A stretch of DNA of 64,000 bases from positions 251,808,830 through 251,872,829 of the forward strand of contig OV884057.1 of the NCBI GenBank assembly GCA_930367215.1, written 5' to 3'. Positions within the stretch are counted from its first letter, which is position 1. Every line of letters begins with the position of its first letter. The notes below the pieces were generated by a model, which ran no database searches, was not told where the DNA came from, and saw nothing but the letters and a program-made list of their open reading frames with translations. Of this stretch, positions 10,330 through 20,645 are shown piece after piece. The position numbers and the translations under genes are program-made. Source of the stretch: Pollenia angustigena. Lineage: Eukaryota; Arthropoda; Insecta; Diptera; Polleniidae.

Positions 10330-10563
10330 TTATGCTGTGCGGGATTTAAGTTGGACCGTATCAAAAAGAATTGACAATTTATGTTGTGCAGGATCAAAAG
10401 GAGTTGATAGAAATTATTTTATGTTGGGCAGGATCAAAAAGAAATTAATTTATGTTGGGCAGGATCAGAAAGAAATTAATTTATGTTGGGCAGGATCAGA
10501 AAGAAATTAATTTATGTTGGGCAGGATCAGAAAGAAATTAATTTATGTTGGGCAGGATCGCCA
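10330..10563 (-). repeat. 31-bp tandem leader repeats copying the primer-binding-site region
   Basis: Five well-preserved units (10398-10563) and at least one decayed unit further left carry TTTATGTTGGGCAGGATC on the plus strand. The last unit (10543-10563) ends GGCAGGATCGCCA, whose reverse complement is the primer binding site next to the 5' LTR. Each internal unit therefore repeats most of the PBS but not its terminal TGGC. Units differ by a few substitutions; the three nearest the LTR are the most alike. Confidence 0.85.
10551..10563 (-). promoter_or_regulatory. Primer binding site of the LTR retrotransposon
   Basis: Immediately after the 5' LTR end (CATTACA) the minus strand reads TGGCGATCCTGCC. 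TGG is the complement of a tRNA CCA end, with a G discriminator. The TGGCGA start resembles the tRNA-Arg sites of mdg1/412-type elements, but the following bases differ, so the primer tRNA is not assigned. Confidence 0.7.
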
Positions 10564-11066
10564 TGTAATGATAATCGATGGAAAAATGTATGGAATGTGT
10601 AGTTTGTAATAAAAAAAAAGTTTTAAGTATTATCTTAGCACTTCTGCCGCATTTTGCCGAGCATTAATATGCACGAATTTTTTGAGAAGTAAAACAAATC
10701 AAATTAGAGTTGAATTAATTCTGATTTTATTAATACAAATTAACAACTTATATACTAATTTATTTTAGGGTCAGCATTAATGTGGCACAATAACAAATCA
10801 ATAGTAGATTTGTTGTTCCCACGGGAATTAGCAATTGTGACAAATATTGTTGGCGCGTGAAAATAATTATTCCAATAATATTCAACAAAAAAACTCAATA
10901 CACATTTATGCTGACTAAACACAAAAACAATTATAAATATAGTTCATTGCCTTTATAAAATTTGTAAACAAAAAAAATGAATTGAATTTCAAATTCAATG
11001 TCATGCTTAAAGTAAATTAAAATTCTTACATTGCTACAGTGCCTTAACTAATTATAGGTACACTAC
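10564..11066 (-). repeat. 5' LTR, full length (about 503 bp)
   Basis: On the minus strand it runs from TGTAGTGTACC to ATCATTACA, with a 7-bp terminal inverted repeat (TGTARTG). It contains TATAAAGG near 10957 (candidate TATA box) and AATAAA near 10725 (candidate polyadenylation signal). The inner 308 bp are repeated at the other end of the element. Confidence 0.85.
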
Positions 11067-11226
11067 ACGTGGCTCGGGCCCGAACCCTGGCCAGCAGGTT
11101 ACCATGACATGTTTCGATCGCAACCACTCGATCTCCTCAGATGGATTTGCCGTCTTACACTCGCAGCCATCGACGACTGCTGACGTCACTAGTCAAACAT
11201 CAATCCTTAAACCAAATTGTATTTTA
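11067..11226 (-). repeat. Block B of the tRNA-like repeat, right of the LTR element
   Basis: Near-identical to 5733-5893, with the same A-box-like and B-box-like motifs on the minus strand. It is the continuation of the array broken at 6298. Block C does not follow; the array ends here in A/T-rich sequence. Confidence 0.7.
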
Positions 11227-11228
11227 TT

Positions 11229-12880
11229 ATAATTAAAAATATAATAAAAAACTTGAAATTTGTAAATTATAAATGAAATTTGTTTTTAAACATGCATAAA
11301 GAAAGCCACAAGACTAATATGCTTATATTATTACAAGAATTTATTGTTTGTGATTTATTTACACTTGAAGTTTTCATTGAAAACGGCGGTAAGCATTAAA
11401 AAAATTTGTCTGTATAAATGCTCAATTGAACAGCGCATGTTTACGAGTCAAAATTGTTGGGCAAATTTAAGCAGTTTGTGTAAATGAATTCTCATACAAT
11501 TTTTGACAGTTCATTTACGAGGGTGTAAGAATGCACAGTTTGCACAGTTTGCACAGTTTACGAGACTTATAAACGATATCATGAGGACCCTTTATATTCT
11601 TTTTTTCATACACAAAAATTTTTTATTTAAAAAATAAAATTTAATTTTGTGTTTTCCGTTCGTAATTTCCGGTCCTTGGTTGGAATCTATCAGTTTAAAA
11701 CATTCATACATTAAACTAAGAAGAAAATTGTTCTTAAAATGTTGAACTATTTACCTTTAATGCAAGAAATTTTTTTTTTAGATAAACTCTCTATTAATCA
11801 TCAAGGTATAGCTTAGTGGATCTGTAATAAAAAGCTTAATCATGAATGAGTTTCTTGCTCAAAAGTGTTATTTTTTTATTTTTGAGACAGAGTAGATTTT
11901 CCAATACACTGTTCAGAACGGTTCAGAGATTTCGGTACGCGGTTGATGTGAAACAAAATAAGCCTGCCAATTATATTTTCTACGACCATTATTTTGCTAC
12001 TACTTGGCTTAAAGTACAATTGGCAACAATGTTTGATAATAGTTTAGAAGCATGTTAACTTTATGTTCTAAAGATAACACATATTAATTGGTGGCTATTG
12101 TATGCTTCGATCAAACATGATCTTTCTATACTTTTTTTTAGAATTTTAGGCCAAATTGTCACCTCTTCTTCTCCTATATTGGCCCTAATTTGTTGGATGA
12201 TAGTTGGCTTAATGATATACCCTAGGGAAACACGTAACAGTTCTTAAGTTGTAGGGACAGGTTGTAGATCAAACACTTTATATGAAGGGGACATATCACT
12301 TTAACATGGCGATGTCCCAAAAGGGAGTTAATTGACATTATTTTTACACTTTGTAAAAGGTCACTGAAATAGCCCTAAATGTGTGTTCATTCATTTCATT
12401 TATTTTAATGCCTATCACAGATATTGTCCCGAGTGAACAGTTCACTAAACCAACCAAAAATATGTAAATTTACCAGCTTTTAGTCCAACTCCATGTTAAT
12501 ATGAAATATCATCCTCATATAGAAAGTAATAGAAACAGATACAATCTGCCACTAGCCGAATAAAACCCTGTCATATGACTAGTTTTGAGTCAATTACCTT
12601 TCCTCTAGGGAAACAACCATTTAAACATATCATAATCATAGTCAAACGCTAAAGTCGGTTCTTTATAAAAACAACTTTAAAATAAAAACATTCTTTTAAT
12701 TATTTTGCTACTATAGTCAAAATTAAAGTATGTTTTTAGTTAAACCGACTTTAACTTTGTGCCACCTCAAATGTAGAAAATTTTTTCATAAAGCGTTTCT
12801 TTTTACAGTGTCACAACTTTGAGTTGGCATCACTGCTTTATTTGAGCACCCATTTAACAGCTGATAGTTGCTTTTTGTTT
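11229..12880. other. Non-coding stretch, no gene recognised
   Basis: AT-rich sequence without supported coding potential. There is a 9-bp triplet repeat TGCACAGTT (11533-11559). A pair of opposed motifs, AAAGTCGGTT near 12653 and AACCGACTTT near 12741, may be the ends of a small degraded hairpin element. Confidence 0.45.
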
Positions 12881-13701
12881 AGTTTGCTTTGAAATTTCAT
12901 TACGAATCGACATTTTTTTATCGAATTTTTAATAAGCATAATTGTTCCATTCGTCCAACTCATCGTGCACTTCTTCCATTTTATGGCGTTCATAATCGTC
13001 CTTCAGAGCGGCTAATTCGAAGAACAATAGATCGTTTTGAAACCACACTTTATGTTACTGATAATGTGTATCCCGTGAGTTGCCGAACAGTGCGCACTGG
13101 AGAAGCTGTAGCCGCTGTATAGAAAATCATTGAAGATGATACTAATCAATCAATTCGTCGCAACTGCGATTGTGTCCTTCCACTTTATGGAAGATTTTAC
13201 ATAAGAACCTGGGCTTAATAGATTTCAAGATTTAACTTGTGCAGGAATTAGGGCCAAACGACCATCGTATGCCCCGCCAATTCAGCGAATGGGCTGAAGC
13301 TAGTGTTTGGGAATTCCCGGACTTTTTCATTTCCCGGGACACGGGAAAAAAATATTTATTTCCCGGAAATCCCGGCAAATTTTTTTTTATCAAAAATATT
13401 CATAAAAAAGTCATTAAAATTTTACAAAATTTTTGTTTAAAACAGTTTTGTTAAACATGAACAATATGTGTATCACCAATTTGCTTGTGTAAAACTATTT
13501 AAATATACAAAACACAATCAAAAATTAAAAAAATAGTGTATAAAGTCATTTCTGAAAAATTTAAGAAATAGGACTATTACAAAAAAGCTTTATAAAAATA
13601 CATAACTGAAATTAAGCTCATAGAATAAATTCGAAAAATAAAAATATGTTAAAAATAGAGATCTTCGTTACCAAACTTAAACAAAAAACTAACATACATA
13701 T

Positions 13702-14410
13702 GGGTAATTCCAAAGTGTTGAACGTGACAGTCGTACGCTCCAAAAATGCAATAACATTTTAAGCAAAAAATATTTTTACGTTTTCTTAACCCTTAAATTA
13801 TAGTACTAAGAAAGCACTGTTATCTGTGCTAAAGTTTATGGAGGGCGCGATTCTAGGTCAAAGATAATGTCAAAAGAAGTAACGGTTCGACCGTGAAAAA
13901 AAACAGAAGTAGTTTTCGTGGCCATGTATAAAAAGGCGTAATTCAGCGAAACCTGGCAAAATTTTTTAGTCAAAATACTTTCAGAATTTTACGTAGCAAT
14001 GTATCATTAAAATGTCTTGGTTTGATTAAAAAATCTTCTGTATTTTCTTTTTTTTTAAGCCAAAATCTTGGTCGATACGTGACATTTCGAACGTGAAATT
14101 TTTTCCGTAATAATTTAACTGAATCATGATTAAAATAAAAATTTACCTTTAAACCGAATAACATATTTCTCTTTGAACTCTTCCTTAGATAACAGAGCAT
14201 GTAAGAAAATTTTTTTGGAATAATTTTTATCAAATATCACCTCTTTTAACGGCCATTTTCACCTAGTTCGGTTATAATTAACTATCGGTTATAGCTGTCA
14301 AAACATATTGGTAACCGGAACTTTAATTGAAAGTTAGTTTTAACCGAACTTGGTGAAAATGGCCGTAAGAAAGATAAATCTTAAAGAAAACATACAATAA
14401 AACATTCATA
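13702..14410. repeat. Dispersed repeat R2, copy 1
   Basis: Shares long similarity with 43513-44310 and 63492-64000. Landmarks are GGTAATTCCAAAGTGTTG at the left, TGACAGTCGTACGC, GCACTGTTATCT, and TATCACCTCTTTTA near the right. It lies inside the hAT element. I found no terminal repeats or ORF and cannot classify it. Confidence 0.75.
14250..14365. mobile_element. PIF/Harbinger-type MITE, 116 bp
   Basis: Termini CGGCCATTTTCACC and GGTGAAAATGGCCG extend as imperfect inverted repeats to about 24 bp (TAGTTCGGTTA / TAACCGAACTTG). Flanked by TAA on both sides (14247-14249, 14366-14368). The equivalent place in R2 copy 2 (about 44282) reads CTTTTAAGG without the insert, an empty site. Confidence 0.8.
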
Positions 14411-14792
14411 GTTTTTTAAAAATGTGGTTTTTAAAACCACTAATGCGTTGAGTAAGTCACTGGACATTCTATTTCTCCACTTCGTTTTTGTCGTTTTACA
14501 GTAATGTCAACAATTTAAATTTAAAAGCGCTTATCAAAGGAAAAATCTATTTCTACGGGCAAAATAAATAAAACAAATCACTTTGAGCAACTGAAGTTTT
14601 GTTTTAAATATTCCCGGGAAATCAGACCCGGGAAATCCCGGACCCCAAACACTAGCTGAAGCACAAATTGATATTGTTTTTGAAGTTAAATTCAAAATTT
14701 TATTTTCCGATGAAGCCCATTTCTAAACATTGAGATTAATTACAATCAGGGCTATGGCTACAATATTTTTAAACTTTTCTACATTTTTTTTA

Positions 14793-15213
14793 AAGGGTGG
14801 TCCAACCATAATGCACGATGTTAATTGTGAGTCGCACTTTATTGTCAATTTTTTTGACAAACTTAATTGGACATTTCTCTGTTTTAATATTTGACAAATT
14901 CAACCATGGAAAGGACACAATTGAGCAGCGCGTTATGAATGTTGAAGCCTTTTACGAAAATGGGCGTTCAAATCCAAATGCATTTCGGCCACTTCGTGGT
15001 TTTAATGGTCAGCATAATCGACTAAATGTGTCGACAATCGGGAGAATTGTGCGTTAATTTCAGCAAACCGGGTCTGTAAGAAATGTGAAAGCACCTGTGT
15101 ATGCTCGCGCAGCTCGTTGATGGGCTGGTGGCGTCATAGGGCCGCATTTCTTCGACAATGGTGTTCGATATCACGACATGATAACGGACTTCTTGTAGCA
15201 TTATTCCTATTAT
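14793..15213 (+). mobile_element. Truncated DD41D-like mariner element
   Basis: The left end AAGGGTGGTCCAACC, next to TA (14791-14792), resembles the terminus of the element at 23219. It encodes YENGRSNPNAFRPL and a helix-turn-helix STIGRIVR, then FQQTGSVRN after a stop. It jumps by deletion to WAGGVIGPHFF and ends without a right terminus at about 15213. The catalytic centre is gone. Confidence 0.7.
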
Positions 15214-15715
15214 TAAATACATTGACTATAATACTTATAAGAGAATTTTCATTTGCTTATTTCGGGGCCATCGACTTTAGACTTATTTCTATAGAAATGC
15301 TCAAAATATTTTTGGTTTACTAAAGAAGAGTTAATAGAAATGCTCAGAATATTTATTGTTTACTAAAGGCTAGATTACACTATTATACTTTGTATTAATA
15401 CATGGCAAAAGCTCAAGTAATATGACAAAGTGTGATAGTGTGAATGCAATGTGTCACGAAAAGGACAAGTATTAAGAAAAAAGTTTGACATCCCATACGA
15501 CTTCATCGTTTTTTGAAAAATTTCTAAACAATAAAGGCCATGTCAGATAAAACTTAATTGCTTTGCGTGACGTTTCTAACTTTGCAAGAAAAGCGTAAAG
15601 CAAAAGGTGTATGTTACAATAAAAACTTTGACAACACTTACGCATTGCTTGTTTACCTGTAAAAGCGGTTGTTATTTTTTGCATTTATTTATTTGTTTTT
15701 AAAATAAAACTAAAA

Positions 15716-17320
15716 ATGGTTTTTGAAGATTTATTAGAATTGGTTTTAATTGTACTTCTAAAGCATGAAGCATTGGAGCTATTAGAAAAAAATTTCAAAG
15801 CGAAAGTTCTGGGTGCGAAATCTTTACCAAGATCGCGACCACACAGGTCTATTCGCTTCCAGCTTTGAAGAAATGCACCAAAGAGATCCAGAGCAATTTC
15901 AAAAGAGTATCCGGATGACCCCTGATGTTTTTGATATGTTGCTTAAAGTTTTAAAGGAACGTCTCACAAAAATATCAAACAGGCCATCAATATCTGCATC
16001 CTGCAGACTATTTTTAACACTTATGTAAGTGAAATTAATAATTAAGTTAGTAAAATATTTACATAATCTTAATTTATATACATACATACGTATAAATGTG
16101 TATTTACATATGTACAAATTTATAGTTATCTTGCGCACGGAGATAGTAAGCAAACACTAGCTACTGCCTTTAAAATGGGACGTTCAACAGTAACCACCAT
16201 TATTACTGAGGTATGTGAAGCTTTTTGGGAGGAATTGGGGATTATTTACTTGTCGCCCCCAAATAAATATGAATGAAAACGTATAACTGAAGATTTCAAT
16301 ACCATGTGGAACTTTCCGAATTGTGTTGGTGCTGTGGATGGAAAGCACATCACAATATCATGTCCGCCCAACTCTGGATCTCTCTATTATAATTATAAGG
16401 GAAATTACTCCATTGTACTCTTAGCAAGTTGCGACTTTTACAACAGTGGATATCGGGGCGTATTGTTCCCAAAGTGACGATGGAGTATTATGGAACTCTG
16501 GCGCTTTGGACAACGATTGTTGAGTGGTAACCTTGATTTGCCTGAAGATGCTCATCTGCCTGGGACTTGCACTACATTTCGAAATTTCATGGTTGGAGAC
16601 GCTGCATTTCCCCTTAAAAACTGCACTATGCGCCAATACCCGGGTTTGTACATTCACTTTAACTTCTTAGTTATATACTTATACATTAGGGCCATTTACA
16701 ATTTCGTGGCCTTGAAAGCGGTCCACATAATCAGGCGGACAATAATCGTGGAATTTAACGAAATTGTCCAAAGAAACCATGGGTCTAAAATAAAATCCTA
16801 ATCCGCGCCTTTTCTTAGAATTTTATGTAGATTACGTTTTTGCTATACGATTTTTAATTTTTTTTTTCATCCATACAAATCGACCCGCCCTATTATACAT
16901 ACATACTTATGTTGGTTAAATGAAATTTTTTTGCAATTAGGAATGCGCTTATCACTTGACCGAGAAATGTTTAATAGGCGGTTATCACGAGCCCGAAGAG
17001 TGATAGAGAATGCCTTTGGAATTTTGTGCGCTCGTTGGGGAGTTTTGTTATCCCCTTTGTTTATGCACCCAGAAAATGCAGAAAAAATGGTAAAAGCTGC
17101 TGCAGTTCTGCACAATTTCGTTAAATTCCACGATGGCAGTTATTGTCCGCCTGATTATGTGGACCGCTTTCTAGGCGACGAAATTGTAAATGGTCTGTGG
17201 CGGAGTGAAGTTTTTGCACCGTTACGAAACCAGGGCCGAATGACATGCAACAACGCAACAAAAAGTGCGTTCGCATTGAGAGATCAGCTAAAGGACTACA
17301 TTACATCCCACCCACTTTAA
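15716..17320 (+). pseudogene. PIF/Harbinger DDE transposase (HARBI1-like nuclease), frameshifted
   Basis: Likely start ATG 15716; a frameshift near 15800 links it to WVRNLYQDRDHTG (15810). Exon 1 ends at about 16024 (GTAAGT), intron to 16125 (TATAG), exon 2 to about 16642, and exon 3 runs about 16942-17320. Family blocks present are [29 protein letters not shown] (first catalytic Asp), [15 protein letters not shown] in another frame (second acidic block) and RRVIENAFGILCARW (Glu block). Lesions are a TGA at 16274-16276 and two compensating frameshifts near 16440 and 16500. The C-terminal exon is clean to its TAA. Confidence 0.85.
16691..16770 (-). repeat. Inverted duplicate of transposase exon sequence inside its own intron
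   Basis: This 80-bp intronic segment is the reverse complement of 17112-17192, the exon part encoding HNFVKFHD and CPPDYVDRF, with a 6-bp gap and a few mismatches. In a transcript the two arms, 340 nt apart, could pair. Confidence 0.8.
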
Positions 17321-17889
17321 ATAATTTTTAAAAATGATTATTTTTTTGTGAAATATATGTTTTTTATTTTATTTGAATTAGTAATAAACTTGAATTTTTT
17401 GATTTTTACTCTATAAATTAAATTCATACGTTTGTAGGGGTCTAAAATACATACATACATATTTAAAACCTTTTAAATAATTATAGGGGGCCAAAGATTT
17501 TTTACAATTCTTAAAATCTTTAAAATTTCTTTTAAATACAAAGCTAAACAATATTTCACACGATTTTTCCTTAAATAAGGAGCTTTGGGAATATTGTTAA
17601 AAAATTACTTTGCAACCAGTTTTTCTTTGCCCATGTTAAAATAATTTAACTTCATGCTGATTAAAAATTATGTGCGTGATTGTGTTCTTCTACTTAATAC
17701 AAGAACAATTTGCACTTAATCAGAATTTGAATAAAATTTGTATTATAAAATTTTATAGCCAATCAATTTGAGTTTTGTAAAATGCAAGTCAAATTATTTT
17801 TTTTGGTAATTTGAAATGAAATAAGTTTTACTTATATTGTGAATACTAAAAAAAATCTTTCACTAAAGTACATACATATGCACGTTCTT

Positions 17890-18390
17890 TGGTTTAAATA
17901 AGTTCATGAAATTTAATTTTTATTAAATTATTTTTGTGAAGAAAGGAATTTTACAATATGAAAGTTAATTAAAATTGTTATTGATAATCTTTCATTCTTG
18001 ACGTGGCTCGGGCTCGAACCCTGGCCGGCAGGTTACCATGACATGTTTCGATCGCAACCACTCGATCTCCTCAGATGGATTTGCCGTCTTACACTCGCAG
18101 CCATCGACGACTGCTGACGTCACTAGTCAAACATCAATCCTTAAACCAAATTGTATTTTAACATTTGGTAGATCGAAATTTGCTTTCCTGAATGATTATC
18201 CAATTTAATTGATTTTACATGTTTTTTCCTTTACTTCTGTTTTTTCGTACTTTCGTCAAGAATTTTTCTTGAAGTCCAAGTACATTTTTTTTGTTTTTTT
18301 TTAATTAGGCTTAAGTTCATCAAATTTAATTTTCATTAAATTATTTTTATGAAGAAAGGAATTTTATAATATTAAAAATAATTAATTAAT
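17890..18390 (-). repeat. A-B-C-A tRNA-like repeat, copy 3
   Basis: Diverged block A (17890-18002), block B (18003-18160) with the same A/B-box-like motifs on the minus strand, shortened block C, then a partial second A from about 18303. The period is about 413 bp because C is shorter than in copy 1. Confidence 0.65.
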
Positions 18391-18444
18391 TTCATATATT
18401 TTCTTTAAATTACTGTTTTGTTTAAAGTTATAAAGTATATAAAG

Positions 18445-18984
18445 CAGTGTTCTAAAATAAACAGTACATTATTTAGCGTTCGGCTCACACACCGAAGAAC
18501 GATATCTATTTTTTTAGTGTTTGTGTAAACATACACAAACCTTAATACCGTTTGTAACTATTTTCAAGAAAACAATTATATAATGTTCGGTTCTTCGTTA
18601 AAAAACAGAACAATTGTAGTGATACTGTAGAAAAACATTATATTTTAATGTTCTATAATGTTTTTTTCGTATGTGTATTTTGTTTTTGTAAAAAATTTTG
18701 ATTTTTTTTTTATCAGCAAAAAGCGACGAACATTAACGAGCCGAACCGAACACATTGAAGTTCGTGGATTTTCAAAAAAAAAAAACCGAACGGAATTTAA
18801 TGTTCTCATCATTTGTTGAGTATGATGAAAACAGCATTATTTTTGTGTTCGAAAGATGACAAAGAGGGAAACGTTATTTTTCTTTTATGAATTTCTACAC
18901 AAACACTATTAGCGTTTGTGTTTTCCACATATCTACCGAACCGAACATTAAGGAACGATATTTAGCGTTTATTTTCGAACACTG
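18445..18984. mobile_element. Non-autonomous TIR element (CAGTGTTC family), 540 bp
   Basis: Ends CAGTGTTC and GAACACTG with longer imperfect arms (AAAATAAAC, then GTTCGG motifs). The motif ACACAAAC/GTTTGTGT and GAACCGAAC-type words iterate in the interior. The flanks are both AT-rich and do not give a clear duplication. hAT is possible from the CAG-type terminus. A partial relative lies at 49850-49990. Confidence 0.5.
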
Positions 18985-19360
18985 ATATATAACTGATATA
19001 ACACTTAAAGTCTTTTTGGTATCACATCGCTCTTAACCCTTTCAGACCTAGTTATTGTATTGTGTATGCATTTATTTTTTTCGTTTTGTATTAAAACATG
19101 GTTTATACTGAAACAAAAGATGTATAAATTCAAATTCCAACTTGTATAAAAGTGTAAAACATACGATAACATTTTTTTAAAAATTTCGAATTTTTTTGAA
19201 TCTTTAAAAACGTTCATAACTCTATGAGCTATAAAACTGGATACTTGAAACTCATTTCAAAACTACTTTGTTTTCTTTTTTCGTATGAGGTATGGTTACA
19301 CAAAAAATAAGTGAAAACATTTTTAATATTTAAAAAACCAACGCGACTAAGCTCACATTT

Positions 19361-20645
19361 CTAATCGGCGTTATGTACATATGCAAGCAGTTCAATTTTA
19401 AGTCGATCTTGCAATTTTTCTGACTTTTTTTGGAGACATTCGTCCAACATTTGCAAAAAGGCACTGTTTTTAGAAGGAATGTTTTGTGTTTTCGCAGCAG
19501 CAACAGCTTCGATAGTTCCACAAAGTCGTTCAAATCGCTCGCGCGATTCATTGCTCAATCGCTGACGTTTTGTACCTTTCATGATACTGGTTGTCTCTTC
19601 ACTGCACTGGCTATTGTGTAATTTGCTCAATTCTAAATATTCATTGTCCATTGCATCTTTGTTTTGAGAGGCGACTGGGTCCTGACTGCAAGACTGTTGC
19701 TCATCACTATTCCATTGAAAATTCGAGATGCTTCTACAATTTATATGGAAAGATTAAAAATGTAGCAGATTAATAAAAATAAAACTAGCTTAATTTCTAG
19801 GAGAAACGTGTTTTGTCAAGAATCGCATTGCCTCCATATAACACCATTCCATTTTCTCTTCAGCAGCGGCTCCCGACTTCAACTTACTGGCTGACATTTC
19901 TCGAACGAATCGGTCGCGCAGCGATTTCCATCTACTTTTACAGTGTTCTTCTGCTTTGAAAGGAGAAAATAGCAAACAAACCAAGACTCAGGTTAAAAAA
20001 CCATATACATACATACCTGACACTCCTGTTGAAGCAGCGGCGGCATGAAATCACCCCCCAAAATATAACCCCCCAAAAAAATAATGAAATAACCCCCCAA
20101 AAATTTGTACAGAGAACAACAAAAACGATTTTTGGGCGGTTATTTCATTTTGTTTGGGGTGTTATTTCATTTTTTTAATTGGGGTATTATTTCATATGAA
20201 AAGCCTTAGTTGGCGAAGCTTATGTTTGTTATATCATACCATTATATATATCGCGTGATTCTTTAAAACAAAACTGTAAAATTAATTGTATTACATGTAT
20301 TGCGCCTTTATTTCATTTCAGAAATTGGGGTTTTATTTCTTATGAAATAAGCCCCCAAAAATTAGGGAATTATTTCATTTATGTTTGGGGCGTTATTTCA
20401 TTTCGTTGGGGGCAAATTTCATTTTCAAAAATGGGGCTTTATTGCATATGAAATAAGGCCCCACGCTTTGGGGGGTTTTTTCATTATTTTTTTGGGGGGT
20501 TATATTTTGGGGTGTTATTTCATGCTGCCTGAAGCAGCTACTGCCTGCCGCGCTCGATCCTTCAAATATTTGTTCCGGAATAGTAAAGAACTTTCGTCGA
20601 ACAGACATGGGTGCGTTTTGATTGCCTCGATAAGTTTTTCTTCCA
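19361..20645 (-). pseudogene. MADF/Myb-like DNA-binding protein of the Harbinger element, exon 1 split by a transposon
   Basis: Starts at ATG 20645 with MEEKLIEAIKTHPCLFD. Exon 1 is interrupted at 20538/20030 by the foldback element and continues into STGVS before a GTATGT donor (about 20016). The next exon (about 19954 down to 19790) gives EEHCKSRWKSLRDRFVREM and EWCYMEAMRFL, the conserved Trp/Arg pattern of an MADF domain. A further exon from about 19725 encodes a Gln/Ser-rich linker and a C-terminal helix (LQMLDECLQKKSEKLQDRL), ending at TAA 19361-19363. In PIF/Harbinger elements this partner binds the element ends and helps transposase nuclear entry. Apart from the insertion the frame looks preserved. 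Confidence 0.75.
20039..20529. mobile_element. Foldback/Mutator-like element with iterated ATGAAATAACCCC motif, 491 bp
   Basis: Exact 9-bp duplications TGAAGCAGC flank it (20030-20038 and 20530-20538). Inverted termini GGCGGCATGAAATCACC and GGCAGCATGAAATAACA continue for about 60 bp. The word ATGAAATAA-CCCC-AAA, in both orientations, recurs at least eight times. A central piece (20202-20240) matches the GCGAAGC...TTGTTATA module of the foldbacks at 54.7 and 62.7 kb. A 9-bp duplication plus internally repetitive inverted repeats is the pattern of Drosophila Foldback and Mutator-like elements. No ORF. Confidence 0.75.

Larger units (their letters stand above)
6299..11066 (-). mobile_element. 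Ty3/gypsy-type LTR retrotransposon (mdg1/412-like), internally deleted
   Basis: Read on the minus strand: 5' LTR (11066-10564), primer binding site, tandem leader repeats, two small ORFs, gag, protease-RT-partial RNase H, then directly a truncated 3' LTR (6606-6299). The outer ends are TGTAATG and CACTACA. Both flanks share ACGT, which is also the sequence at the unoccupied site in other copies of the host repeat (TTGACGTGGCT). The integrase, third RNase H motif and the first ~195 bp of the 3' LTR are missing: the RNase H sequence ending in VIEKE joins the LTR at about 6601-6607. The element was about 4.8 kb after deletion. It cannot be autonomous. Confidence 0.9.
13301..14654. mobile_element. 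hAT-type non-autonomous element, 1354 bp
   Basis: Flanked by exact 8-bp duplications GCTGAAGC (13293-13300 and 14655-14662). Termini are TAGTGTTTGGG and CCCAAACACTA, the TAG...CTA form usual for hAT. Subterminal iterations of CCCGGGAAAT / ATTTCCCGGG occur at both ends. Removing the element restores a continuous transposase block (FSEWAEAQIDIV) in the host remnant, confirming the boundaries. No transposase gene is present inside. It contains a copy of a dispersed repeat and, within that, a Harbinger-type MITE. Confidence 0.85.
12890..14740 (+). pseudogene. Mariner/IS630-like transposase remnant, split by a hAT insertion
   Basis: The N-terminal part (12890-13300) translates with a helix-turn-helix region (LIRRTIDRFETT) and EDDTNQSIRR, matching the order seen in insect mariner-type transposases. 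Stops follow WA and a frameshift occurs near 13230, after which the frame reads ELGPNDHRMPRQFSEWAEA. The reading resumes beyond the inserted element at 14663 and reaches ILFSDEAHF, the block holding the first catalytic Asp, before a stop at about 14724. Everything past that point, including the other catalytic residues, is missing. Confidence 0.65.

Noticed and set aside
10385..10563. CRISPR-like array
   Set aside because: Units are directly contiguous without unique spacers, and the context is a eukaryotic retrotransposon leader.
13239..13454. 71-codon frame
   Set aside because: It crosses the left boundary of the hAT insertion; only the first third is mariner-like coding sequence.
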